This document shows positions 1 to 9,394 of a stretch of DNA of 64,000 nucleotides, piece after piece; position 1 is the stretch's first letter, and each line of letters begins with the position of its first letter. Source of the stretch: Haematobia irritans. Taxonomy: Eukaryota; Arthropoda; Insecta; Diptera; Muscidae. The notes below the pieces were generated by a model. The model saw nothing but the letters and a program-made list of their open reading frames with translations. It made no database searches and was not told the origin of the DNA. Location of the stretch: NCBI RefSeq assembly GCF_050003625.1, contig NC_134400.1:66792126-66856125 (forward strand), written 5' to 3'. Both the position numbers and the translations under genes were made by a program.

Positions 1-204
1 ACTGTAAAACAAAATCTGCAGGAAGGTCAGGTTGTCATTTTGAAGAATGAGGAAACCCATCCGGCAAGGTGGCCTCTAGGGCGAATTACGAATGTACATC
101 CTGGAAAAGACGGCTTAGTGAGAGCTGTTACAGTAAAAACTGCTTCTAATTCAATGAAGAGGCCAATAAATAATATATGCCCTTTGGAGAATGTGTCCTC
201 GTAA
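1..204 (+). CDS. BEL/Pao pol polyprotein, C-terminal end of integrase (partial)
   Basis: Frame 1 is open from the window edge to TAA at 202-204 (67 codons). It reads like the conserved C-terminal domain of Pao-type integrases (the DUF5641-like fold): a QVVILK...PARWPLGRI segment, then VHPGKDGLVRAV and a KRPINNICPL ending. In this family the domain follows the catalytic integrase core and is thought to contact DNA during insertion. The start and catalytic residues lie upstream of the window. The Env-like frame begins 63 bases downstream in the same frame number, so a spliced env message is likely, as in other env-bearing elements. Call is firm at superfamily level; no family name is possible from this fragment. 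Confidence 0.75.
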   Translation, partial: TVKQNLQEGQVVILKNEETHPARWPLGRITNVHPGKDGLVRAVTVKTASNSMKRPINNICPLENVSS

Positions 205-267
205 CAAGAGCCACCGAAGATTGCACGGGTAAATTGTACGACGTTTGGCAGCAGATCAAGAATAAAA

Positions 268-1668
268 ATGTCTCATATTTGGGCGTTACTTTTGATATTT
301 ATTGGAGGTGTATCAAGTTCCCTACCGATTGGGACATCGCTGAAGAGCGTGAAGGACTCGGCCATAATATACCTTGATCATATCGGTTCCGTAGATGTAG
401 TTTCGTCAAAATGGAATTTGGTTATATATTTCGATATGGAACCTTTTTTTGACGTGATTGAAAAGGCTGATCCCGTCCTAAAAGATATGCGGCGGACGTG
501 TACGAAACTGCAGTCGTTCGAAGCTCAGTGCAGTCATATACTGGGTACCATCGAACGCCAGTTACTAAATATGGAAAGAACAAATCAATTCCTTTTTCCG
601 CGCGATGATAAAAGAACCAAACGAGCCCCATTGGAGTTCATCGGATCGCTTCAGCACATTCTTTTCGGTACAATGGATTCTGATGATAGAAAAGCCATGG
701 AGGAGAATATGAAGAGTCTACTAGATAACCAACATAATCTAAAGTATCTCGTGAAACAACAAACATCGGTAGTGGAGTCCACCTTAAATATCCTGCGGCG
801 AACAACAGATGACGTCAACAAAACCTTTAAAAGTATAGGTGCCCGCATTGATAATATCACAGAGACAGTTAAAGAGGACTATTTCTTCCATCGGGAGTCC
901 ACTAAATTCTTTATGATTGCTAAGGAACTTCAGATCATTGTGGAAGAAAATGAAAAAATTCAACTACAAATGTTGGCGTTGCTGATCGACATGAATCACG
1001 GGAAATTAAATCCTTCCTTAATAACGCCTATACAGTTGCAGGAAGAGATAAACAAAATTCGAGAGCACATCCCGGAGCACTTGAAGTTGCCAGGAACAGC
1101 GGAGAACCAGCTTCGCAGCATATATAAACTTTTAAAGGCGAAGGCTACTGTTATCGGAGACCGCCTGGTAGTATCTGTATGGGTACCTCTATTTAATGAC
1201 CAGGTATCGCAGCTCCATAAATTAATTGGAATTCCTTTCGAGAAGCTGGGAAGGAAAATGATACCCGTCCTGCGAAATGAATACATGATTTATAACTCCA
1301 AAATGGACTCGTATCACTTGTTGTCGCAAGCGGATCTAAATAATTGTCAGACGTTTGCAGAAGATGAATACGTGTGTGACGGAGGTTGGCCCTGGAGAGA
1401 TGCTAACGATCAATCGTGTGAGACATCGCCACTGAAACCCCTAATCAGTCCAAACTGCCAGTTCGCTGATTTTGTGATCGACGCTTTCTGGGAAAAACTT
1501 GAGCTTACAAATGGTTGGATCTTCAAAGTTTTCAATCAAACGGCTGGTCATATACAGTGTATGGATCGTGCACAACGGAGGATTGAATTACCGCCTCAAG
1601 GTATCTTGGAAGTTGAAGCTGAGCTCCGCTCAGCCTTCAATCCACCCGGGTCATGGAAGACAGGATGA
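268..1668 (+). pseudogene. Env-like fusion glycoprotein, main part, frameshifted near its 3' end
   Basis: 466 codons from a real ATG. Visible: a hydrophobic N-terminus (about residues 3-18) fitting a signal peptide; a basic RTKR furin-type site at residues 116-119; directly after it a FIGSLQHILFGT segment with the pattern of the fusion region in baculovirus F-type and insect retroelement Env proteins; coiled-coil-like heptads around residues 150-260; cysteines near 370-440. Known: such proteins are type I membrane fusion proteins cleaved by furin. The frame ends at about 1668 without a membrane anchor, because the anchor lies in a different frame starting at 1653. The gene is therefore disrupted in this copy. 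Described only; no intact form is reconstructed. Confidence 0.7.
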
Positions 1669-1952
1669 CTTTCACGGCCGACATTGCGCAGATAGCTGAA
1701 TTTAATTTAATACCATTAGGACCTATGATCATCAACCATACTAAAAAAGTCGATGAAGTCATGAAGAAATTAAAAGACGTCCAGAAGACAAATCTCCACT
1801 TGAAGGGTTTGCATTTCCATCATATGAGCGGTCACGTGGCTTTTATTTTAGTTATTTTATTAACTGTAATTTTAGCAATATATTTTGTTAAGAAGTATAT
1901 AAGTATGCGTACAATAGCAGCTTTAAACTTTCCTACTCCTAATATTCATTGA
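1653..1952 (+). pseudogene. Env-like fusion glycoprotein, C-terminal membrane anchor, other frame
   Basis: This 99-codon frame overlaps the end of the main Env-like frame by 16 bases but lies in a different phase. It carries a charged, coiled-coil-like stretch followed by one strong membrane segment (about residues 61-82, rich in I, L and V, after HMSGHVAF) and a short cytoplasmic tail. This is the C-terminal part expected of a class I fusion glycoprotein. The phase change between about 1640 and 1668 is a frameshift lesion in this genomic copy; a programmed shift is possible but nothing supports one. The ATG at 1653 is probably not a natural start. Confidence 0.6.
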
Positions 1953-2065
1953 TACCTTAAATCAGCTGGAATCTACAGGCTGACAGTCATAATAACTCTA
2001 AATTTTACAGTCCACTTCTCTAATTTAATTATAATCCCTAGAATGGATTTATGCCCCCGGCAGAA

Positions 2066-2423
2066 TGTTCATGTAATATCACCGTTAGTGATATTCCACT
2101 GATAATTGAAATGCCCTTAAAAACGATCATGAAGAGCACTGGAGATAATGTATGTTAAGTGCATTTGGTTGTTTAGGGTGGTCTCTATTATCAGTGCATT
2201 GGGTGTCGTTGTGTTTAAGATCTTCTCTCCTAAGAAGACCATAATAAAACTCCGCAGCATTTGTATATTTAGGATAGCGATAAGATTATAGGCTTAGCAT
2301 GGGGTAACCAAGTGTTGCCTCTAGACTAGATTTAAGATTTGTCAAAACCTTTGTGATAGCAGAGGTTCAAATAAAGATTTAGTATGAAAAAACTACTCAA
2401 CACGTTTGTTTCGATTACAAACA
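2066..2423 (+). repeat. Probable 3' LTR of the BEL/Pao element
   Basis: Starts TGTTCATG directly after a purine/C-rich run (CCCCCGGCAGAA) that could serve as polypurine tract, carries AATAAA at 2370-2375, and ends ATTACAAACA. Length about 358 bp. No second LTR is in the window to compare with, so the boundaries are inferred from the TG...CA rule and position after env. Confidence 0.4.
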
Positions 2424-3261
2424 CCGCTTGTATGTTGTTTCGGAAAACTGTTTTATGATAAGGCCAAAAATGTGATATGCTTAAGTCTAAATATTATTTG
2501 ATTTGAATAAAGAGAATAGACATTCGGAACCAAGAGAATAGACATTTGAAAAACAAACAGCATATGTTTTCGCCTTGAGAGCAGCATTTTATGTATCGAC
2601 ATGTGTTTTGTTTATCATTTTGGGCACAATTTTTTCTTGGTTCGTTAAAAGAAATCAGGCGTCTTCATAAAAATAACGAAAGGGCACTATACTCTTTTTA
2701 GAGTTGGGACAGTAAAATGAAATAAGGAGGAAATAGTGAAAAATTACACAGTAAAATGTATAAAAACAAAGTTTAGTTCCTCTTTGTTAATAAGTAGTCC
2801 ACGAGGAGTTGACGGACACCTTCAAATATAAAAACGGGCATTAAGTTCGAGTTTTGCAGCTAAAACAATTTAAAAAGGTTATTTTCTTTAAAATGAATTA
2901 TTAAAGAAAAATAAAAGGCGTTTTAGAGCGATGGTGTTAAATGCTAGTAAAAAACTGTTCACGCCTAACTAAATTTATGTTTATATTATAAAATTATTTA
3001 TGTATGTTTATACTTGACTCCACGTTCTTCTTTTGTTAGAGTTTTTGAATTCCTTCCAAATTTTAAAGTTTTGTACCAAAAACAGTTTTTTGTTACAAAA
3101 TTGTTATTTTTGCAATAAGAAAATAATATTTTATCCAAAAATCAGTCAATTTCGTTTATATCAAGCACTGTTACTGACTATAAATCTTTAATAACCCACA
3201 TTTCGAAGTTTCATTATAAAAATTTTATATAGTATAAATATAAACGTGTAAATTAAAAAAA
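2424..3261. other. AT-rich DNA without recognisable feature
   Basis: Poly-A and poly-T rich sequence with stops in all frames. I see no coding potential, no RNA gene and no clear terminal repeats. Confidence 0.5.
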
Positions 3262-3346
3262 GTGTTCGGTCGGAGTAGGGATTGAACCCAAGACTCTTTG
3301 CATGCAAGGCAGACATGCTAACCACTACTCCACGTGGCAAACAAAT
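3262..3346 (-). repeat. tRNA-derived SINE head (minus strand)
   Basis: On the minus strand this has pol III promoter-like boxes: an A box around GTAGTGGTTAGCATG and a B box around GGGTTCAATCCC, with GCCTTGCATGC between them as the anticodon-arm equivalent. It lines up with the head of the SINE at 45232 (shared GGTTAGCATG, GCCTTGCAT and CGACCGAACAC) but lacks the SINE body and ends in a T-rich run. The 5' and 3' ends do not pair into a full acceptor stem, so it is a SINE relic rather than a working tRNA gene. Confidence 0.55.
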
Positions 3347-3451
3347 GTATGTTTCTGTTAAATAATGTTATGTTTGCATGGGCTCGTGGGCGCTGCAAAC
3401 TATGCTATATAAATGTAACTTATAATGATAATTATCTGCTGGTGACTATAA

Positions 3452-3545
3452 CAGCTACGTAGCCCAGTGGATAGCGTGTTGGCTTACAAACTGTATGGTC
3501 CTCAGTTCGATTCTCCGTGCAGGCGAAAGGTAAAATTTAAAAAAT
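3452..3545 (+). repeat. tRNA-like element, second type
   Basis: Contains TAGCCCAGTGGATAGCGTG (A-box-like) and CAGTTCGATTCTCC (B-box-like) spaced as in a tRNA, followed by GGCGAAAGGTAAAATT and an A-rich stretch. A diverged relative sits at 4140-4200. The acceptor stem does not close, so a SINE head is more likely than a tRNA gene. Confidence 0.5.
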
Positions 3546-3579
3546 GTATAAAAGTGAAAATTACGAGTATGCTAGGGAA

Positions 3580-4740
3580 TGAGCACAATCGTCTTTGGGA
3601 AAAATTCTTCCAAGCATATAATATTTTTGGGCTCAAATGCTTCCAAACATATAATATGTTCACATAAAACAAACATATTAATGTTTCGGCAGATGTTTCT
3701 ACTAATCAAAGTAATGCTACTTCATTCTATTTCCCTGCACAATTATTTTACTTTTTCTTCAAGTTGTCATGGTACACGGATGAAAAAGACTGTTTTTCAT
3801 ATGTTTGGCTATAAACCTTATATGTTTGGAACACAAATTTTTAAACACAATATTTTTGAGTGCAAGCATATAATGTTCATAAACTAGCATAACATGTTTG
3901 GGACATATATGTTAATATGTTAGAACATATTATGTTTGGGACATAAAATGTTTGTAAATATAATATGCTTGGATGCAAACATATATTAATTTAGAAATAG
4001 CCTATAAACATATATGTGTTTAGTAGCTTGGAGCGCTATTTAACAGGTAGCGATATTGAATTAAGTTGGTGGTTGTTGCTTGTTATTACAAAATTAACAT
4101 TTTATTTTCCCTTGGGCAATTGGTCAGCTACTTCTTTGATCCTTACAAACTGTGTGGTCCGCTGTTCGAATCCCCGTCCGGCAAAAGGTAAAATTAAAAT
4201 AAAAAAATCATAAAATTGAATAATTTCTTCTACAATGTTTGTATTACAGAAAAAGGTGCTAAGAACTAAAAAATCTCGTGGAAGTGAGAAAGATGTGAGG
4301 GAATATACAATTAGGCAGAAACAAAATTTTGAGCATTCAGGTCGAAAACCTATGTTGTTAGCACCTATATTACCTGTTTATTTTCATAATTCATTATGAT
4401 TGTAAATATATAAATAAATAAATAAAATTTTGAGCACAATATTGTTTGGGGGAATTTTTTTAAGCATATACTATTTTTGGGTGCAAAATGATTCCAAACA
4501 TATTATATGTTCACATAATAACATATTGTTTTTTGGAAGACAACATTATTGAATTTGGATGCAAAAATACAAAATGTTTGGAACTTACACTACCCAAACA
4601 TATATTGTTTAGACCAATATGCTTTCAAACATATTATATATTGGAAGAGATCAAACATATAAATGTTTGGGCAATACCCAAAAATGTATATGCTTGAAGC
4701 AAAATATGTTTGGGAGTATATGTTACAGAAGCGATTTTTT
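3580..4740. repeat. Cluster of palindromic CAAACATAT repeats, MITE-like
   Basis: Dozens of short motifs such as CAAACATAT, ATATGTTTGGG and CATATAATATGTT occur in both orientations in two blocks (about 3590-4010 and 4437-4740), separated by about 430 bp that include a second tRNA-like stretch at 4140-4200. One flank begins ACACGGATGAAAAAGACTG and the far flank, reversed, begins ACACCCTCACAAAAAATCG, which could be diverged terminal inverted repeats of one AT-rich non-autonomous element. Boundaries are approximate. The short open frames across it are by-products of repeat composition. Confidence 0.5.
4140..4200 (+). repeat. Diverged tRNA-like element, relative of that at 3452
   Basis: Shares CTTACAAACTGT, the B-box-like CTGTTCGAATCCCCGT and GGCAAAAGGTAAAATTA with the copy at 3452-3545, but its A-box half is decayed. 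It lies between the two CAAACATAT blocks. Confidence 0.45.
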
Positions 4741-6000
4741 GTGAGGGTGTAGACCTCTCCCTTTTTAATGTTTTTACATTATTATTACAGCACTGGGAGT
4801 TGTTTTCTATCCAATATTTATTAATTTATGCGTTTTGATTGTAACACCATAATTAGCACTTATAAGTAGACAAATTTATGATTGCAAGAAAGAAAACATC
4901 TCAACCTTTCTAACGCAGTATAGAACTCTAACAACACGTCCAAGTTAGTAAGTTCTACTCCAGACAACATCGGACACACATTATATTAAGCAAACAAAAA
5001 ATATGTTTTTTGTCACACATTTTTCTTAAATAACCAAACAATATTACAATCGCTGTTAATTTTTACTAATAGTACATAAAAAATCAATAACAAAGGGTTG
5101 CCACTTCGTCGGCCTGAAACGGCCAAACGGGTTGCCATATTGTTTTACCATTTTGGATTTGGTTTTGGTAATGTGTTGTCTACTTTTTCGTAGCACCAAA
5201 TGTTTAATTTTCATCAACGAAAAACACACTTCAAAACTTGTAAAAACGTGGATTCCGTATTACAATATTACAGCCTATTTCTGTTATCCGAATTCTAGTC
5301 TTCGTTCGCATACAAAACGAAAATCAGTTGGTTTAGGTTTCTCTAAGCTATATCTAAACGACAAGTGAAACAAAAATCAATGGGAACCACCAAAATTGGT
5401 TTTCTCTAACTCCATTCGTTCGCATTTTGTCGAACAGAAATGTCAAATCCAGTCACTTTGCACCAACCTTTTCATAAATAAGAAAAAACTTCATAATTGA
5501 TAAATTTATTAACGCTTTTAGTGCAAATATGTGATAATAGTGGTTTATACCCATCTATTTTTCTTTATAACCGCCATATAGACCGTTTAAGGGAACGTCT
5601 GAAACGAAAAAACTCATACATTTCGAATGAAACACTAATTAAAAGAGGAACCGAACTATAATTATTGTAGATATATAGAAATACAAATACATATCTCTCA
5701 ATGCGGGCTAATTTGTTACAAAAATTATTGAGCTAAACCAAATATCAGCAGTGGGAAATGTTTGCCAAGTAAACTGCGATGCCAGATTGAATTTTATAGA
5801 AAATAATTTTTTGAATGTATGGGTCTTTTTGAAGTAATTGAAATAATTGAGATCTGGTAATATTAGCATTTGGCAGTAACGTATATATATATGCATTTAT
5901 AAAGTAGTCATTTCATATGAAAAAAGATTTCATTTAAATGTAAAAGGTTTAATTTAACTTAAAGCTCTATATATAACTTTTTTTAAATTAGTTTGTTTAT
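4741..6000. other. AT-rich DNA without recognisable gene
   Basis: No frame shows family resemblance. Short open frames (5132-5368 plus, 5708-5896 minus) have the low-complexity composition of AT-rich DNA. A short AT dinucleotide run is near 5885. Confidence 0.45.
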
Positions 6001-6006
6001 ACATAC

Positions 6007-6209
6007 ATTTTCAGGATCAAAATAAAAAATGCAGCCTTCAATATACGACACCATTTCATCTGGGAGGTTTGAGATGTCCTCATTAATAAAAAGACCTATC
6101 TGCGTTGCGAAATACTTCGTAATTATATTCATTTCGAATATTTTAACTTCGAGGTCTTGAAACTTCTGCGAAACTGGTTTAAAAACATCTCCACTTGATT
6201 TAAATAATC
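6007..6209 (-). CDS. Possible internal exon of an unidentified gene (hypothetical)
   Basis: I do not recognise this sequence. On the minus strand an open stretch of about 67 codons is bounded by a good-looking 3' splice site (pyrimidine-rich, ending TTTCATGATTTCAG, just above 6209) and a 5' splice site (GAAAAT then GTATGT, just below 6007). The peptide has ordinary amino-acid composition (FKPVSQKFQDLEVKIFEMN, then NLPDEMVSYIEGCIFYFDPE) and contains no transposon signature. The frame also stays open across the acceptor up to about 6370, so the exon may be longer or the acceptor unused. It may be a host exon or a decayed fragment. Confidence 0.3.
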
Positions 6210-6480
6210 CTGAAATCATGAAAATAGTTATATCATAATTTAAAAAGAGTTGTTTGATAAATGTAGAAATGTAGTAGAAATGACAGGTTTTAGCTCTAAG
6301 AATTGAGGGAAAGTTTCTTTGAACGACCGTCACATCTTTTAAGAGATCGTTACTTTGTGTCCAAAATTCCCTAAAACAGCGAAATCACCCAGCCAAATTT
6401 CTGTGAAATATGTAATGTTAACAGTTAAGTTTTTAATATTTAATATTTTGAAAAAAAAAGTATGAATACCTTTCTTCTAG

Positions 6481-6640
6481 GCCAATTTATTGGTAGCTCC
6501 TGCTACTCAAATAAATCACACAGACCTTGTAGCTACTGCTACTTGAGAGAAAAAAACCAAAGACTTTTATTTCGTAGCTTCTGCTACCAATACAAAATAT
6601 GTCTTTATTGTTTGCAATGAGTTTTTTAACTGCTGTGATT
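6481..6640 (+). repeat. Three copies of the dyad GTAGCTNCTGCTAC
   Basis: The motif occurs at 6493-6506, 6529-6542 and 6574-6587; copies differ only at one central base (C, A, T). Each has GTAGC/GCTAC arms around a 4-base centre. Spacings are 36 and 45 bases, both multiples of three, and in that frame each reads VAxAT. A pyrimidine-rich TTTCTTCTAG just upstream could be a splice acceptor, but the second repeat is followed by an in-frame TGA. Confidence 0.5.
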
Positions 6641-6744
6641 GTCTACATACAATTCTATAAGTAAGTTATTTTAAAAATGATTATTAAGCGTTTTCATTGA
6701 TTTAGTTTATGCTAAATAGACTATTGAGCATTTCTGTTTCTTTG

Positions 6745-6860
6745 CATTTTGCTTTTAACTCTCGAAATCATTTGTCAACAACGGAAGGTTGTTGACCTAA
6801 TTTGATTTCACTTAATAAAAGCAATTTCGGTAGAAATTTAATATGGGGCAAAGAAACAGG
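6745..6860. repeat. Small nested inverted repeat
   Basis: Perfect 9-bp arms GTCAACAAC (6774-6782) and GTTGTTGAC (6788-6796) flank a 5-base loop. Outer arms TTTCTGTTTCTTTGC (about 6741-6755) and GCAAAGAAACAGGAAA (about 6845-6860) pair as well. It may be a very short foldback element. Confidence 0.5.
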
Positions 6861-7226
6861 AAACGCGTGCATAAGAAAAGTAACAATTAAAGTATACATT
6901 AAGTAAATATACCGTAACTCCCACTCCGTTAGATTGAGGTTCTGACGAAATATGAAGAATGGTTACTTTTTTTTACAAAGTATAGGTATAGTAGTTGATA
7001 TGTTGTTGTATAATTACAAAGGTGGATGCATTCCTTAAGTTTTAATAACATCCCTGTGTTGATGAATTTGTAGGTATACATTTAGTACACTAATAATAAT
7101 AATAATAATACTAATACTAATGTATTGATTGTTAGCTTAAGACTGTTAGTTTAAGATCATTCGTTGTGTTACCGGCAAAGCTGACAGTCAATAAAAGAAT
7201 AAAGTGAAACCCCATACACCAATATA
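6861..7226. other. AT-rich DNA with a short TAA microsatellite
   Basis: Contains an imperfect (AAT/TAA)n run around 7090-7120. No gene is visible. Confidence 0.5.
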
Positions 7227-8238
7227 ACAGGTTGGCTGATAAGTCCCAGGTCTGACACATAGATGGCGTCGCTAGTATTAAATGCATATAATTTTTATAT
7301 AGAACCACCCTTCAAATGATTCGTGTCAATTTGACGTCTGTAAGTCAATTAGTTTGTGAGATGGAGCGTCTTTTGTGAAGCCACTTTTGTTATTGTGAAA
7401 AAAATGGAAAAAAAGGAATTTCGTGTTTTGATAAAATACTGTTTTCTGAAGGGAAAAAATACGGTGGAAGTAAAAACTTGGCTTGATAATGAGTTTCCGG
7501 ACTCTGTCACAGGGAAATCAACAATAATTGATTGGAATGCAAAATTCTAGTGTGGTGAAATGAGCACGGAGGACGGTGAACGCAGTGGACGCCCGAAAGA
7601 GGTGGTTACCGACGAAAACATCAAAAAAATCCACAAAATGATTTTGAATGACCGTAAAATGAAGTTGATCGAGATTGCAGAGCCCTTCAAGATATCAAAG
7701 GAACGTGTTGGTCATATCATTCAACAATATTTGGATATGCGGAAGCTCTGTGCAAAATGGGTGCCGCGCGAGCTCACATTTGACCAAAAACAACAACGTG
7801 TTGATGATTCTGAGCGGTGTTTGCAGCTGTTAACTCGTAATACACCCGAGTTTTTCCATCGATATGTGACAATGGATGAAACATGGCTCCATAACTACAT
7901 CCTGAGTCCAATGGACAGTCGGCTGAGTGGACAGCGACCGATGAACCGTCTCCGAAGCGTGGTAAGACTCAAAATTCCGCTGGCAAAGTAATGGCCTCTG
8001 TTTTTTTGGGATGCGCATGGAATAATTTTTATCGATTATCTTGAGCAGGGAAAAACCATCAACAGTGACTATTATATGCCGTTATTGGAGCGTTTGAAGG
8101 TCGAAATCGCGGCAAAACGGCCCCATATGACGAAGAAAAAAATGTTGTTCCTCCAAGACAACGCACCGTGCCACAAGTCATTGAGAACGATGGCAAAAAT
8201 TCATGAATTGGGCTTCGAATTGCTTCCCCACCCACCGT
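7227..8238 (+). mobile_element. Himar1-like mariner element, 3'-truncated
   Basis: Follows a TA dinucleotide (7225-7226) and begins with ACAGGTTGGCTGATAAGTCC, the terminal inverted repeat pattern of irritans-subfamily mariners, continuing GGTCTGACACATAGATGGCG. The transposase relic runs from 7404 to 8238, where mariner similarity stops just before the expected third catalytic aspartate and Gypsy gag-like sequence starts. The right inverted repeat is absent, so this copy cannot move. Confidence 0.88.
7404..8238 (+). pseudogene. Mariner transposase relic (irritans subfamily, Himar1-like)
   Basis: The natural ATG at 7404 opens with MEKKEFRVLIKYCF, typical of this subfamily. Visible in order: the N-terminal helix-turn-helix DNA-binding region; the linker WVPRELT; the first catalytic aspartate in VTMDETW; FWDAHGIIFIDYLE; the second catalytic aspartate in FLQDNAPCH; and FELLPHPP. 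The third aspartate (normally 34 residues after the second) is lost by truncation. Further damage: an in-frame TAG at 7548-7550, where an ordinary codon is expected, and frame changes between about 7900 and 8000. Known role: cut-and-paste transposition at TA sites in the nucleus. Confidence 0.88.
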
Positions 8239-9105
8239 CAGTTGCAGACAAAGTTTTTGTCCACTCCAAATTTAACTTGGGAGGAGGCGTGCAAGTCATT
8301 GCAATCATTTGAACTTGTCAGCAAAGAACAGAAAAGTATGCAGTCATCGTCGTCGTACGAAATGAACAAAATACAACAACAAAAACAGCAACGTCAAGTT
8401 CAACAAATTTTTGAAAAGTGTTCGAAATGCACCACAAAACTTGCAAAAGGGAAGTGTCCTGCAAAAAATTGGGATTGTTTTGCCTGTGGGAAAAAAGGAC
8501 ATTCATCAAAGCCTGTTTTACGAAGAGTCCTCAAAATCAGCAGCAGACTTTTAGAAGCCAAAACAGAAATCGGCACTTGAATGAAATGGATTTTAAGCTT
8601 GGTTCCATAAATTGGGTTGGCCGTGAAAGTGAACCTTTGATGGTGGAGGTTTTGGTCGAGGGCAGGAAATTTTCCATGGAAGTAGATACAGGAGCGGTGG
8701 TGTCTGTCATTTCAAATTTTGATTATTATTCTTATTTTAAAGATATAAAATTAAGTAATGTTAATTATCCGCCATTACAGGTTATTAAGGGAACTGAAGT
8801 CAAAGCGCATGGAGAAATATCAGTGGATTTGAATGGTTATTGTTGTATGAAGTTGTTAGTTGTGGAGTCTAAGCATCGGTTTAAACCTTTAATGGGTAGA
8901 AATTGGTTACAAATTTTGTATCCGAATTGGAGAACTTTTTTCACAGTAAAAAGTGGTGAGTCGTATGGAAGTAACTGTATAAACAGCATCTGTCAAATCA
9001 ATATTATTGAGGATTTGAAATGTAAATTTCCCTCGTTGTTTTTAAAAAGTAAAGACCATATCAAAAATTTTACGGCTGACATTTTTGTTCAGTCAGGTTC
9101 GCAAC
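8239..9105 (+). pseudogene. Gypsy gag (zinc knuckle) and protease remnant
   Basis: Frame fragments overlap at 8203-8580 and 8418-9149. The first carries the gag C-terminus (TPNLTWEEACKSLQSFEL) and a CxxC pair, leading to a CFACGKKGHSSK knuckle that binds RNA in the capsid; a frameshift falls just after it. The second frame contains the retropepsin active site MEVDTGAVVSVIS and the flap-region LMGRNWL about 95 residues further on. A frame junction at about 8510 separates gag and protease parts. The frame then runs into the MITE, which supplies its stop. Confidence 0.75.
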
Positions 9106-9107
9106 CA

Positions 9108-9394
9108 CACACAAAAAAAATTTTCTGGTTCAATCACGAAATTAATTGATCCAATTAATTTTTTAATTGAAATGTCTTCAATCACAGAAATGATAGTATC
9201 AATTAAAAAATTAATTAAAGTCAATAAAAAAATTAATTGATCCAATTAAAAAATTAATTGATACTATTAATTTTTGTGATTGATTTTTGTTTCAATTAAA
9301 AAATTTGTTGAATCAATTAAATTTTTAATTGAATAATTTTTAAAACTCAATTAAAATTTTAATTGGAAAATTTGTCGTGAAATTTTTTTCTGTG
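9108..9394. mobile_element. AT-rich MITE inserted in Gypsy pol
   Basis: Ends are CACACAAAAAAAATTTTC and, reversed, CACAGAAAAAAATTTC. The interior is dominated by CAATTAA/TTAATTGA units in both orientations. The same element occurs at 45843-46135 and 58984-59276, with a relative at about 26030-26382. Gypsy reading resumes right after it (FCKPYSVPLSLKFKVEAEL), so it is a clean insertion. Confidence 0.75.

Larger units (their letters stand above)
1..2423 (+). mobile_element. 3' part of a BEL/Pao retrotransposon with an Env-like gene
   Basis: Seen: an open frame entering from the left edge with a BEL/Pao-type integrase tail, then an envelope-like reading frame, then a TGTT...ACA segment with a poly(A) signal that fits a 3' LTR. 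Known: some BEL/Pao lineages acquired an env gene as a third frame downstream of pol. Inferred: these parts are one element whose gag, protease, RT and 5' LTR lie outside the window. The env frame is broken, so this copy is a relic. Confidence 0.75.

Noticed and set aside
1640..1668. Programmed frameshift in the Env-like gene
   Set aside because: No slippery site plus structure was recognised; ordinary decay of an old copy is simpler.
3262..3545. Functional tRNA genes
   Set aside because: A and B boxes are visible but acceptor stems do not close; similarity to the SINE head explains the first one.
7356..7404. Upstream ATG at 7356 as the mariner start
   Set aside because: The family protein starts at MEKKEF (7404); the extra residues lie in the 5' untranslated region.
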